From Bog-793 sp050013835 (GTDB lineage Bacteria > Actinomycetota > Acidimicrobiia > Acidimicrobiales > Bog-793), in the NCBI GenBank assembly GCA_050013835.1, contig JBEKEM010000002.1, positions 132,463-196,462 on the forward strand: 64,000 nucleotides of DNA. Reading direction: 5' to 3'. The position numbers were made by a program, and so were the translations under genes. Below are positions 56,149-64,000 of this stretch, in pieces. The notes beneath the pieces were generated by a model. That model was not told the origin of the DNA and did no database searches. It worked only from the letters and a program-made list of their open reading frames with translations. Each line of letters starts with the position of its first letter. Within the stretch, counting starts at the first letter, position 1.

Positions 56149-57194
56149 TCCCAACGGAGAAGGCTCCAATGGTGTTCGGCCGGGCGCGCGACCTCGTCGC
56201 TCCGGCGATGCGCGCTGCCATCAGCCGGCTCTCGGCCGAGATGAGGCCGGTCGCCGAGTACCACTTTGGCTGGTGTGACGCCGATGGGCGCGACGTCGGC
56301 GGCGGTGGTGGCAAGGGCATCCGGCCGGCGCTCGCCATCCTGTCAGCTGAGGCCGTTGGCGCCGACGCCGCGATCGGGATCCCAGGGGGCGTCGCGGTCG
56401 AGCTGGTCCACAACTTCTCGCTCATCCACGACGACGTGATCGACGGCGATACCGAGCGGCGCCACCGCCCGACCGTCTGGGCGCAGTTCGGGATCGGGCG
56501 GGCGGTGATCGTCGGCGACGCCCTGCTGGCGCTCGCCCAGCAGATCATGCTCGATCCCGCCGGAACCCTGCGGCTTGACCGCGTCGCCGAGGGCGACGCG
56601 GCGCGGCGCGCGGCGGCGCGAATCGCCGAGTCGACAGCCTCGATGATCGCTGGCCAGGCGCTCGACATGGCCTTCGAGTCGCTGCCGACGATCGACCTCG
56701 AGGGCTGCCTCGCAATGGAGGGCGGCAAGACCGGAGCGCTGCTGGGGTGCGCGGCCTCGATCGGTGCTGAGCTCGCCGGCGCGCCCGCCGAGACCGTGGA
56801 GGCACTCGACCACTTCGGCTTCGAGCTCGGGCTGGCGTTCCAGGCGGTCGACGACGTTCTCGGCATCTGGGGCGACCCGGCCCGCACGGGCAAGCCGGCC
56901 TGGAGCGATCTGCGATCGCACAAGAAGACCTTCCCGGTCGCGGCGGCGCTCGCCGCTGGCGGTGAGGGTGCCGCCGAGCTTGCCACGCTGCTTGCGACGC
57001 CGTGCCTTGGCGACGACGAGGTCGCCCGGGCGGCGGAGCTCGTCGAGCACGCCGGCGGACGGGAGCTCAGCTCGGCGGAGGCGGCCCGCCGGCTGGATGC
57101 GGCGCTATCGGCGATCGATCTGCCGTGCTTCGCCGAGGCCGCCCGAGCCGAGCTGTCCGAGGTGGCGCGTTTCGTGATCGAGCGGAAGTTCTAG
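56145..57194 (+). CDS. Polyprenyl diphosphate synthase (FPP/GGPP-type)
   Basis: A 349-residue E-isoprenyl diphosphate synthase from GTG at 56145. The first Asp-rich motif DDVIDGD (D96, D97, D100) and the second DDVLGIWGD (236-244) are intact, as is the GGKGIRPAL substrate-binding start. Sequence features before the first motif decide chain length; here HNFSLIHDDVID has F and S at the fifth and fourth positions upstream, so medium chain length is possible but not proven. Placement within the squalene operon suggests it supplies farnesyl diphosphate. Two bases of overlap with hpnE give coupled translation. Confidence 0.92.
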   Translation: MIPTEKAPMVFGRARDLVAPAMRAAISRLSAEMRPVAEYHFGWCDADGRDVGGGGGKGIRPALAILSAEAVGADAAIGIPGGVAVELVHNFSLIHDDVIDGDTERRHRPTVWAQFGIGRAVIVGDALLALAQQIMLDPAGTLRLDRVAEGDAARRAAARIAESTASMIAGQALDMAFESLPTIDLEGCLAMEGGKTGALLGCAASIGAELAGAPAETVEALDHFGFELGLAFQAVDDVLGIWGDPARTGKPAWSDLRSHKKTFPVAAALAAGGEGAAELATLLATPCLGDDEVARAAELVEHAGGRELSSAEAARRLDAALSAIDLPCFAEAARAELSEVARFVIERKF

Positions 57195-59189
57195 ATGGCG
57201 CGGACGGAGACGGTGGAGGAGCTGGAACTCGCCGCGGCGCGCCGGGCGCTTGGCAAGGCCCGCGACCACCTCCTGGGGATCCAGGAGCCCGAGGGCTGGT
57301 GGAAGGGTGAGCTCGAGACCAACGTCACGATGGACGCCGAAGACCTGATGCTGCGCGAGTTCCTAGGCATCCGCCGCGACGACGACACGGCCGCGGCGGC
57401 GGCGTGGATCCGCTCGAAGCAGCGGCCGGACGGGACGTGGGCCACGTACCACGGCGGGCCTGGGGACCTCTCGACGACCGTCGAGGCCTACTGTGCGCTC
57501 CGACTGGCGGGCGACGAGCCCGGCGAGGCGCATATGAGCCGGGCGGCGGCGTTCGTCCGCGACGCCGGGGGCGTCGAGAACTCGCGGGTCTTCACAAGGA
57601 TCTGGTTGGCGCTCTTTGGCTGGTGGCCCTGGGACGAGCTGCCGACGCTGCCACCAGAGATAGTCGCCTTGCCGGCCTGGGTACCGTGCAACATCTACGA
57701 CTTCGGCTGCTGGGCCCGTCAGACGGCGGTCGCCATCACGGTCGTCGGCGCCTACCATCCGGTGCGACCGCTCTCGTTCGGCATCGATGAGTTGCGGGCG
57801 GGGAAGGAACCGGATCGGCCGGGGCCGTCGATTCGGGACTGGACCGGGCGTTTCGTGCTGCTCGACCGGGTCCTCCACCGCTACGAATGGCTCGCCAACC
57901 GGCCGCCCCTGCGCCGGACGGTGCGCGAGGCGGCGCTGCGCAAGGCCGAGACCTGGATCGTCCGCCGCCAGGAGGCCGATGGCAGCTGGGGCGGAATCCA
58001 GCCGCCGTGGGTCTACTCGATCCTCGCTCTGCACCTGCGGGGCTACCCCCTCGACCACCCGGTCCTCGCCTCCGCTTTTGACGGCCTCGAGCGCTTCCTC
58101 GTGCGTGAGGGCGGGCTGCGCCGTCTCGAGGCGTGCCAGTCCCCGGTGTGGGACACGGCCCTCGCCGTCGTCGCGCTCGCCGACGCCGGGCTTCCCCCCG
58201 ACGATGAGGCGCTCCAGCGCGCGACGGCGTGGATGCTCAGCAAGGAGGTGCGGGTGCGCGGCGACTGGGCAGTCCGCCGGCCGGGCATTCCCGAGGGGGG
58301 CTGGGCCTTCGAGTTCGAGAACGACAACTACCCCGACGTGGATGACACCGCCGAAGTCGTGCTGGCGCTGCGTCGCGTCGCCTACCGCGAGACGGCGGCC
58401 CTCGAAGGTGCCGTCCGGCGGGCGCTCGCCTGGACGCAGGGGATGGCCTGCAAGGACGGGGCCTGGGGCGCCTTCGACGCCGACAACGTTCGGAAGATTC
58501 TCTACGAGATCCCCTTCTGTGATTTCGGCGCTGTCATTGACCCGCCGAGCGCCGACGTCACGGCTCACGTCGTCGAGATGCTCGCCGGGGAATCCTCGGC
58601 GGACTCGGCGATCCTTGCTCGCGGGCTTGAGTGGCTGCTCGCCGAGCAGGAGGAGGACGGGGCGTGGTTCGGCCGTTGGGGCGTGAACTACCTCTACGGG
58701 GTGGGGGCGGCCGTGCCCGCCCTCATCGCGGCGGGGGTCGACGCCGACGCGGAACCGGTCCGGCGGGCTGTCGAGTTCCTCGAGGCGCATCAGAACGACG
58801 ACGGTGGCTGGGGTGAGGACATCCGCAGCTACGACGACCCGACGCTGCGCGCCCAGGGCGCTTCGACCGCCTCGCAGACCGCCTGGGCGCTCCTCGCCCT
58901 GGAGGCGGCGGGACGGGCACGCTCGGTGGCGGCGCGGCGCGGCGTCGCCTGGCTGGCCGGGACGCAGCTCGCTGACGGAAACTGGGAGGAGCCGTGGTAC
59001 ACGGGGACGGGGTTCCCGGGGGACTTCTACCTCAACTACCACCTCTACCGGCTGGTCTTCCCGCTCTCGGCGCTCGGGCGGTGGTGCCGCGCCATCGAGG
59101 AGGCATCGGCCGCTGCCAGCGCACGCACCGAGGCGGCACACCAGGCGCACGCCGTCCGCAACTCGCCACACGCCAAGACGGGGCGGTGA
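57195..59189 (+). CDS. shc: Squalene-hopene cyclase
   Basis: A 664-residue class II triterpene cyclase starting ATG right after the previous TAG. The catalytic DxDD motif is DVDDTAE (D381, D383, D384). QW repeats are clear, e.g. ADGSWGGIQPPWVYS, DGAWGAFDADN and NDDGGWGEDIRS. It cyclises squalene to hopene and hopanol on the inner face of the membrane. The N-terminal GWWKGELETNVTMDAEDLML is typical. It is the sixth gene of the operon. Confidence 0.97.
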   Translation: MARTETVEELELAAARRALGKARDHLLGIQEPEGWWKGELETNVTMDAEDLMLREFLGIRRDDDTAAAAAWIRSKQRPDGTWATYHGGPGDLSTTVEAYCALRLAGDEPGEAHMSRAAAFVRDAGGVENSRVFTRIWLALFGWWPWDELPTLPPEIVALPAWVPCNIYDFGCWARQTAVAITVVGAYHPVRPLSFGIDELRAGKEPDRPGPSIRDWTGRFVLLDRVLHRYEWLANRPPLRRTVREAALRKAETWIVRRQEADGSWGGIQPPWVYSILALHLRGYPLDHPVLASAFDGLERFLVREGGLRRLEACQSPVWDTALAVVALADAGLPPDDEALQRATAWMLSKEVRVRGDWAVRRPGIPEGGWAFEFENDNYPDVDDTAEVVLALRRVAYRETAALEGAVRRALAWTQGMACKDGAWGAFDADNVRKILYEIPFCDFGAVIDPPSADVTAHVVEMLAGESSADSAILARGLEWLLAEQEEDGAWFGRWGVNYLYGVGAAVPALIAAGVDADAEPVRRAVEFLEAHQNDDGGWGEDIRSYDDPTLRAQGASTASQTAWALLALEAAGRARSVAARRGVAWLAGTQLADGNWEEPWYTGTGFPGDFYLNYHLYRLVFPLSALGRWCRAIEEASAAASARTEAAHQAHAVRNSPHAKTGR

Positions 59190-59294
59190 CCGTGCCACCC
59201 CCGTCCGCGCCCGCCGTCCACGGGGGCGGGGCTGCTGGACGTTGAACTGCCCATCCGCTATCGACCGACGACACGAACAGGCCGGTGAAACCTG

Positions 59295-60302
59295 ATGCCC
59301 ATCCCAGTCCGACAGAACATGGCCATGGCGAGCTACCTCGTGCGCCAGCGGATCGCGCGACGTGAGAAGTACCCGCTCATCGTCGAGCTCGAGCCGCTCT
59401 TCGCCTGCAACCTGGCATGCCCTGGATGCGGCAAGATCCAATACCCGACCGAGATCCTCCGCCAGCGGATGACTCCGGAGAAGGCCTTTGCCGCGATCGA
59501 GGAGTGCGGCGCGCCGATGGTTTCGATCGCTGGCGGCGAGCCGCTGTTGCACCCGCAGATCGAGGAGATCGTCCAGGGCCTGATCACGCGCAAGCGGTTC
59601 ATCTACCTCTGCACGAACGCGATCCTCCTGAAGCGTCGCGTCGCACGATTCAAGCCGTCGCCGTACTTCTCGTGGGTGATCCACATCGACGGGCTGCGCG
59701 AGCGGCACGACGCGGCCGTCGACCGCGAGGGGGTCTTCGACACGGCGATCGAGGCGATCCGACTGGCGAAGTCGAAGGGCTTCCGAGTTACGACCAACTC
59801 GACGTTCTTCACGAACGACTCCCCCAAGACGATCCGCGAGGTGCTCGACTTCCTGAACGACGAGCTCCGGGTCGACGCGATGATGATCTCGCCCGCCTAC
59901 GCCTACGAGAAAGCGTCAGACCAGGAGCACTTCCTCCCGGTCGACCAGGCACGGGAAGTCTTCCGCGAGGCCTTCGGCGACGGGCGGCGTAAGAAGTGGC
60001 GTCTCAACCACACGCCACTGTTCCTCGACTTCCTCGAGGGCAAGGTCGACTACCAGTGCACGCCGTGGGGGGTACCGAGCTACTCGGTCTTCGGCTGGCA
60101 GCGCCCGTGCTACCTGATGAGCGACGGCTACACGGAGACGTACAAGGAGCTCATTGAGACGACCGACTGGGACAAGTACGGTCGGGGTCGCGACCCGCGC
60201 TGTGACAACTGCATGGCCCACTGCGGCTACGAGCCCTCCGCCGTGACGGCGATGACAAGATCGGTCCGCCAGATCGCGCGTGCCGCGGTCGGCACCCACT
60301 GA
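59295..60302 (+). CDS. hpnH: Adenosyl-hopene synthase HpnH (radical SAM)
   Basis: A 335-residue radical SAM enzyme. The cluster motif CNLACPGCG has Cys38, Cys42 and Cys45 (C-x3-C-x2-C), and a SPASM-like C-terminal cysteine group lies at DPRCDNCMAHCGYEPSA. HpnH joins a 5'-deoxyadenosyl group to hopene, giving adenosylhopane, the first side-chain step toward bacteriohopanetetrol. The 105 bp from shc contains a ribosome-binding site GGTGAAAC. The next enzyme, HpnG, is not in the window. Confidence 0.96.
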   Translation: MPIPVRQNMAMASYLVRQRIARREKYPLIVELEPLFACNLACPGCGKIQYPTEILRQRMTPEKAFAAIEECGAPMVSIAGGEPLLHPQIEEIVQGLITRKRFIYLCTNAILLKRRVARFKPSPYFSWVIHIDGLRERHDAAVDREGVFDTAIEAIRLAKSKGFRVTTNSTFFTNDSPKTIREVLDFLNDELRVDAMMISPAYAYEKASDQEHFLPVDQAREVFREAFGDGRRKKWRLNHTPLFLDFLEGKVDYQCTPWGVPSYSVFGWQRPCYLMSDGYTETYKELIETTDWDKYGRGRDPRCDNCMAHCGYEPSAVTAMTRSVRQIARAAVGTH

Positions 60303-60357
60303 GCAAGCAGCCGGTGGGGGCCGAGCGGGCCCGGGGGGCGCGTAGGCTTAGGCCCGC

Positions 60358-60431
60358 GGGGCTGTAGCTCAGCTGGTTAGAGCGACTGGTTTGCAACCAG
60401 TAGGTCACGGGTTCGAATCCCGTCAGCTCCA
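60358..60431 (+). tRNA. tRNA-Ala(TGC)
   Basis: A 74-nt cloverleaf. Acceptor arms GGGGCTG and CAGCTCC pair with the G3-U70 wobble that identifies alanine tRNAs. Anticodon loop TTTGCAA gives TGC. The T-arm is GGGTTCGAATCCC. CCA is not encoded. A recombinase fragment points at its 3' end. Confidence 0.97.
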
Positions 60432-60436
60432 CCGCT

Positions 60437-60757
60437 TTAAGGGCAGCTCAGTCGCTGTTTGACGTCGTAGCTCTCACGTTCGACCGGTTCCATCGCGCGT
60501 CGATCGCGCGGCTTGAACTGCCGGACAGCAGCCTGAGCTGCCAGGTCGCTCAGCGCTGAAGCGATGGTCTGGTCGCGGTCCGCCGTCGCGGGCTGAAAGA
60601 TGACTGCAGCCCTCATCGACGCGTGTCCCATCCGGACCATCAGCTCCCGGGTGCTGGCACCGGTGGCGGCGGCGAGCGTGTTTCCGGCATGGCGCCAATC
60701 GTGGAAGCGCAGAGGATCGAGACCAGTCGCTCGGCGTGCCTGATCCCAAGATCGCCG
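60437..60757 (-). pseudogene. Truncated tyrosine-recombinase (integrase) fragment
   Basis: The C-terminal part of an integrase ends six bases from tRNA-Ala. It keeps RFHDWRHAGNTLAAATG (the HxxR box), then TRELMVRMGHASMRAAV with the second catalytic His region. The position normally holding the nucleophile Tyr reads IFQPATADRD, Phe instead of Tyr. A TGA at 60758-60760 breaks the frame upstream and no N-terminal half was found. It is dead, a scar of a tRNA-Ala-integrated element. Confidence 0.75.
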
Positions 60758-60985
60758 TCAGGAGGCCGACTCGCCGGAGTCTTCTTCTTCGGCGCACTTC
60801 TTGTCTTGCGCGGGGTGGCGAGAGAGCGGCAAGGGCAAGACGGTAAGAAGCGACTCATCGAGACCGAGGTCGGATCTCATCGGCAGACGGCGCTCGCCGC
60901 CTTCGCGGTCATCTTCATCGCCGAGTGGGGGACCTGACCCGAGTCCTTACGGCCAATCTTGCAGTTCACTATCACTCAACCGTTT

Positions 60986-61255
60986 CGGTAGGCCTCGGAG
61001 CCCTTGCAACGTCGTGGACCGTCGCGGCGATTTCCGTCATGGGTGGGAAGGGCATGCCTCGCTTCGTCAGCGTGGCAACGATTCGCAGGGCAACTGCCGC
61101 CGTGTTGCTTGTTCTCGCCGCGCTCGCCGCGTAGTGGGCTGCGAGATAGTCGCGCATCGGTCATCGAGGAAAATCGAATTCGCGCAATCCCTGGCGGAGC
61201 CCTCGCCGCACAACTCCCTGATAGCTACGGAGGCGCCTAGCTCGACGCGAGATGG
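60986..61255 (+). repeat. Left copy of a diverged inverted repeat (decayed gene)
   Basis: About 270 bp, roughly 80% identical by eye to the reverse complement of 63447-63716. Read on the plus strand it encodes VGLGALATSWTVAAISVMGG then KGMPRFVSVATIRRATAAVL and LLVLAALAA before a TAG. The matching right copy continues with WWAARQSR, so the TAG seems to have arisen from a Trp codon. It appears to be a piece of a small membrane-protein gene, broken in both copies. Confidence 0.8.
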
Positions 61256-61321
61256 AGCTCTCGATTCCCAAGCTCTGCTCGGGCTCGTGCTTCCCCCACC
61301 GTAAACGCCTTCCGGCTGTGG

Positions 61322-62245
61322 TCAGCCAGAGATGGCCATCTCGTGCCACAACCCGCCATACAAGTAGATGTCGTTTCCGTTGGCCTGACCGGGAGCGGAA
61401 TCGCCGACGTAGGTGTAGAGGGGATGGTGGTCATAGGTGACCTGGGCTACTCCGTCTGACCGCCTGATCGTCCCTAGCTTGCCGGTCACGCCCGGGCCGG
61501 CGGCGGGACTCCCGATGACTGGCGGCCAGTAGTCGGCGCACGTGCCAAAGCAGGTCGATTTCGTCGGCGTATCGGGAGCAAACCAGTAGAGCGCGTAGCC
61601 CCGGGCATTGGTCAGCACCGGCACGCCATGGATCTTCGCAATCTTCAGAAGCACGCTCGACGAGCCTGCGCTCGTTGATGCTGGTCCCGCTGCCGCGAGG
61701 GAGACGGCCACGAGCGCGGCAGCCAACACTGAGAGCGCGGCGGCGGCCCACCGACCGGCCGGGACGGCGTCCTCAAGTCTGTCGAACAAGTTTCTGCTGT
61801 GAATCGCCGGTGCTGCGGAATGGTGTTGGGCGCGTGGGCTCAAGACAACAGCGGCAAGCGCCGAGTAAGTAGCCACCTCGATGACGGAGGCCAGGATTCC
61901 TGCGGCCGTGCGAACCTCCCGGAAACCGAAGAGGCCGATCCGCAAGGACAACAGATAACCGCCAAGAGTCGCGAGAGCAAACCCGGCACCCGCTGCCGAA
62001 GCCAGCCGATTGTCAGACACGAGGACGATCGCGCCGAGGCCAAAGGCGGAGATCACCTGAAGAAGGAACAGCCAGCCAATCGTTGGGATCGTCCGGTAGC
62101 CGGTCAGGTACAGGTCAAGGTGGATCGTCCCGGTTGCGACGAGGAGCCCGGCTCCGATGACTCGCACGACGAGCCATTGCCAGTTCAGACTCTGCTCTCG
62201 ACGCCTGTTCTTCGCGGCTGCGCGCATTGCTGACAGATTTCTCAT
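61322..62245 (-). CDS. Membrane protein with C-terminal secreted-repeat (Lipoprotein_15-like) domain
   Basis: A 307-residue protein from ATG at 62245, eight bases after AGGAG. The N-terminal half has about four membrane helices plus a fifth near 165-190, as a DUF-like four-helix module (VRVIGAGLLVATGTIHLDLY, LGAIVLVSDNRLASAAG). The C-terminal outside domain matches the 'secreted repeat' family PF03640: LTNARGYALYWFAPDTPT, CFGTCADYWPPV, and VTYDHHPLYTYVGDSAPGQ. Such domains often occur in secreted lipoproteins. The fusion to a polytopic module is uncommon. It lies between the inverted repeats, 37 bp downstream of the NHL-like gene. Confidence 0.75.
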   Translation of the reverse strand: MRNLSAMRAAAKNRRREQSLNWQWLVVRVIGAGLLVATGTIHLDLYLTGYRTIPTIGWLFLLQVISAFGLGAIVLVSDNRLASAAGAGFALATLGGYLLSLRIGLFGFREVRTAAGILASVIEVATYSALAAVVLSPRAQHHSAAPAIHSRNLFDRLEDAVPAGRWAAAALSVLAAALVAVSLAAAGPASTSAGSSSVLLKIAKIHGVPVLTNARGYALYWFAPDTPTKSTCFGTCADYWPPVIGSPAAGPGVTGKLGTIRRSDGVAQVTYDHHPLYTYVGDSAPGQANGNDIYLYGGLWHEMAISG

Positions 62246-62282
62246 GTTGAAGCTCTCCTGAGGCCTAAGTCGCCAGCCGGGC

Positions 62283-63431
62283 TCACCGGGGGCTCGCAAG
62301 GTCGATCGCGTTTGTACCGTCATTTACGAAGAGGAGGCCGTGGTCGTCGGCCTGGATCGCCACACCGAATAGATCTCCGGCGCCATGGGCGACGAGCGTC
62401 ACTTTCGCGACCTGACGGCCTTGGGGGCTGATCTCGACAGCATTGCCGTCATTGCCGTTCATAGCGATCACATCGCCATTCGGCGCGAGTGCCAGGCCGA
62501 GAGTGCCGTTCAGCCAGCCACCTGATGAAAGTGTGCTGGTCCCATCTTTAACCGCCGTCGTGCGCGTGATCGCATTCGCGATCCTCGTGATGTGGCTGTT
62601 GACGGTCTCCGCGACATAGAGCGTGCCATTGGCAGCGAGCGCCAAACCCGTCGGCGATTGGATGAGCGCGGCCTTGTTCGCGCGCCAGACAAAGTTTGAT
62701 CCGATGACAGTCAAGCTAGTGATCCGCGGCGGGTGCCCGGAGGCGAGCGAGACGTCGATACGGACGACCGTGCACAATCCGCTTGGCGGTGTCTTGTTCA
62801 GACCCTTCGGCCTGCTCAGGGCGTTGGACACGAACAGATCCGCTCCAGAGCGCGTCGTCACCGCGGTCATGTCCCAAGGACCGTTGATGTTCGCGTTGGA
62901 CCACGTTTCTGCCACCTGGCCAGTGCTGGAGAGCACGATGAGACATCCGGCGGGATTCTCCGATGGCAGTGCGCCCCCCGCTCTCGTCGGAAGACTCCCC
63001 ACCACAACCCAGCCGCCGGGGAGAATCGACAATGCGGTCGTGAGGCCTATGCCTCCTGGGCAGGCCTTAGCAGTCGGAAGCGATCCGAGATTCGCGAACG
63101 TGCCCACGGTGCCGCTCGGGGACACTTCCATGATCGTTGTCCCGGTCCCTTGCACGTTCGCCTTGTCGTTGAAGTTGCTGACGAGGGTGTCCCCTTTGAC
63201 CAGCTTGCCCACTGTTTCTGGCACGACAGCGACCCCGTACGGGTTGACGTCACCGTTGCTTGGCACCGTGGACGCCACTTGACTCGGCTTGCCGAGCCTC
63301 AAGAGGAACGCTTGATGCTCGGTCGACCGAACAGTGGCCCCGGCCGCGATTCCGCCCGATCCTGCCAACGTCACTCCTGCTGCGAGAAGGAACGGAAGCG
63401 AAGACCGCGTTGCACCATGGGCCGATCTCAT
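62283..63431 (-). CDS. Secreted NHL-like beta-propeller protein
   Basis: A 382-residue protein from ATG at 63431 after GGGGAGAG; the frame runs open upstream through the right inverted repeat but that part is not its gene. A signal peptide (SSLPFLLAAGVTLAGSGGIAAGA) leads to repeats such as NPYGVAVVPETVGKL, QSPTGLALAANGTLYVAETVN, GTLGLALAPNGDVIAM and LFGVAIQADDHGLLFVND, the 'G-(L/V)-A-x-x-x-x-G-x-L-(Y/F)-V' pattern of NHL/SMP-30-type propellers. Function unknown. It is probably co-transcribed with the membrane protein downstream. Confidence 0.75.
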   Translation of the reverse strand: MRSAHGATRSSLPFLLAAGVTLAGSGGIAAGATVRSTEHQAFLLRLGKPSQVASTVPSNGDVNPYGVAVVPETVGKLVKGDTLVSNFNDKANVQGTGTTIMEVSPSGTVGTFANLGSLPTAKACPGGIGLTTALSILPGGWVVVGSLPTRAGGALPSENPAGCLIVLSSTGQVAETWSNANINGPWDMTAVTTRSGADLFVSNALSRPKGLNKTPPSGLCTVVRIDVSLASGHPPRITSLTVIGSNFVWRANKAALIQSPTGLALAANGTLYVAETVNSHITRIANAITRTTAVKDGTSTLSSGGWLNGTLGLALAPNGDVIAMNGNDGNAVEISPQGRQVAKVTLVAHGAGDLFGVAIQADDHGLLFVNDGTNAIDLASPR

Positions 63432-63446
63432 GAGAATCTCTCCCCC

Positions 63447-63716
63447 CCATCTCGCGTCGAGCCAGACGCCTCGGTAGCTATCACGGAGGTATACGGCGAG
63501 GGCTCCGTCAGGGATTGCGCGAAGCCGATTCTGTTCGAGGACCGATGCGCGACTGTCTCGCAGCCCACCACGCGGTGAGCGAGGCGAGAACAAGCAACAC
63601 GGGGCAGTTGCCTTCCGGATCGTTGCCACGCTCACAAACCGAGGTGTGCCTTTTCCCCCGACGACCGCGATAGCAGCAACGGTCGACAACGCGGCGAGCG
63701 CTCCTACGCCGACCGC
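63447..63716 (-). repeat. Right copy of a diverged inverted repeat (decayed gene)
   Basis: The reverse complement aligns with 60986-61255. It encodes VGVGALAALSTVAAIAVVGG and KGTPRFVSVATIRKATA on the minus strand. A one-base loss (GCCCCGTG against GCCGCCGTG on the left) moves the frame to VLLVLASLTAWWAARQSR. It borders the promoter side of the NHL-like gene. The two copies face each other across the two genes. Confidence 0.8.
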
Positions 63717-63939
63717 CAATCATCCACTTCTTGGAGTTCACCGTCGCGAAATCTGCGAAGCGCCAATCCGCCGGCCGATGTTCGGCGCGAAGAGCGACTT
63801 GCAGATTGCGGGTCGAACTGAGCTGCCGGGCTTTGGTCGGCCTTCCAGGGAGCGTCCGACGCACACAGAGGACGCGACCTGTAGGGTCGCGGCATCGGGC
63901 TCGTCGCCGCCGTCGGCCCAGGACCCCGAAGGAGGAGCC

Positions 63940-64000
63940 ATGCCAACCATCATCGGCTACCACAGTGTGAAGGACACGGATCGCTGGCTTGCCTCACCGA
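63940..64000 (+). CDS. 5' end of an unidentified gene
   Basis: ATG at 63940 follows a strong GAAGGAGGAG. The 20 visible residues read MPTIIGYHSVKDTDRWLASP before the window ends. The start resembles small stand-alone bacterial stress-type proteins of unknown function, but no family can be assigned from this length. Confidence 0.6.
   Translation, partial: MPTIIGYHSVKDTDRWLASP

Noticed and set aside
57363..59708. 781-residue minus-strand frame over shc
   Set aside because: A long mirror frame typical of high-GC DNA. Shc and hpnH on the other strand have full motif support.
60151..60432. Minus-strand frame with FEPVTYWLQTSRSNQLSYSP
   Set aside because: Same artefact, antisense of tRNA-Ala.

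Overview
The window looks like one contiguous stretch of a high-GC actinobacterial chromosome centred on the replication origin. The gene order cwlM - parB - parA - rsmG - khpB(jag) - yidC - yidD - rnpA - rpmH - dnaA - dnaN - recF - dciA(DUF721) - gyrB - gyrA is the classic actinobacterial origin neighbourhood. A dense hopanoid operon and many GTG/TTG starts fit an uncultured-type lineage such as Acidimicrobiia, but that placement is an inference and I have not tested it phylogenetically.

Region 1 (1-16.3 kb) is the conserved core. It holds segregation, ribosome-maturation and membrane-insertion genes on the minus strand, then dnaA to gyrA on the plus strand. DnaA-box clusters lie on both sides of dnaA. 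A likely oriC in the dnaA-dnaN gap carries a repeat resembling a DnaA-trio. Oddities here are a CwlM-like protein without amidase zinc ligands, an orphan LAGLIDADG-like protein beside a parS-like site, a recF that seems to use a CTG start, and a GyrB with Asn at the position where D426N gives quinolone resistance in E. coli.

Region 2 (16.3-44 kb) begins directly after tRNA-Ile(GAT). It is an accessory surface-glycan island that looks less GC-rich. It contains several GT2 and GT4 glycosyltransferases, a Wzx-like flippase, very large polytopic membrane proteins of GT-C/DUF2079 type, a GtrB-like transferase, an NAD-dependent epimerase, a DMT permease and a secreted seven-repeat beta-propeller protein. 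Frameshifted transposase remnants of at least three families (IS1182-like, IS21 IstA-like, IS4/IS1634-like) are scattered through it.

Region 3 (44-50.7 kb) carries redox and metal functions and regulators: katA with an upstream fur gene and a 17-bp palindrome, a NUDIX hydrolase, a second Fur, an Rrf2 protein without cysteines, YbjQ-like UPF0145, DegV, and a MerR-TetR fusion regulator.

Region 4 (51-60.3 kb) is a tightly overlapping isoprenoid-to-hopanoid operon: dxs, hpnC, hpnD, hpnE, a polyprenyl diphosphate synthase, shc and hpnH. It covers the first dedicated step of the MEP pathway, squalene synthesis, hopene cyclisation and adenosylhopane formation.

Region 5 (60.4-64 kb) follows tRNA-Ala(TGC). 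It has a dead tyrosine-recombinase fragment, then a pair of about 270-bp diverged inverted repeats, themselves copies of a decayed gene. These flank two genes for a membrane-anchored secreted-repeat protein and an NHL-like secreted protein.
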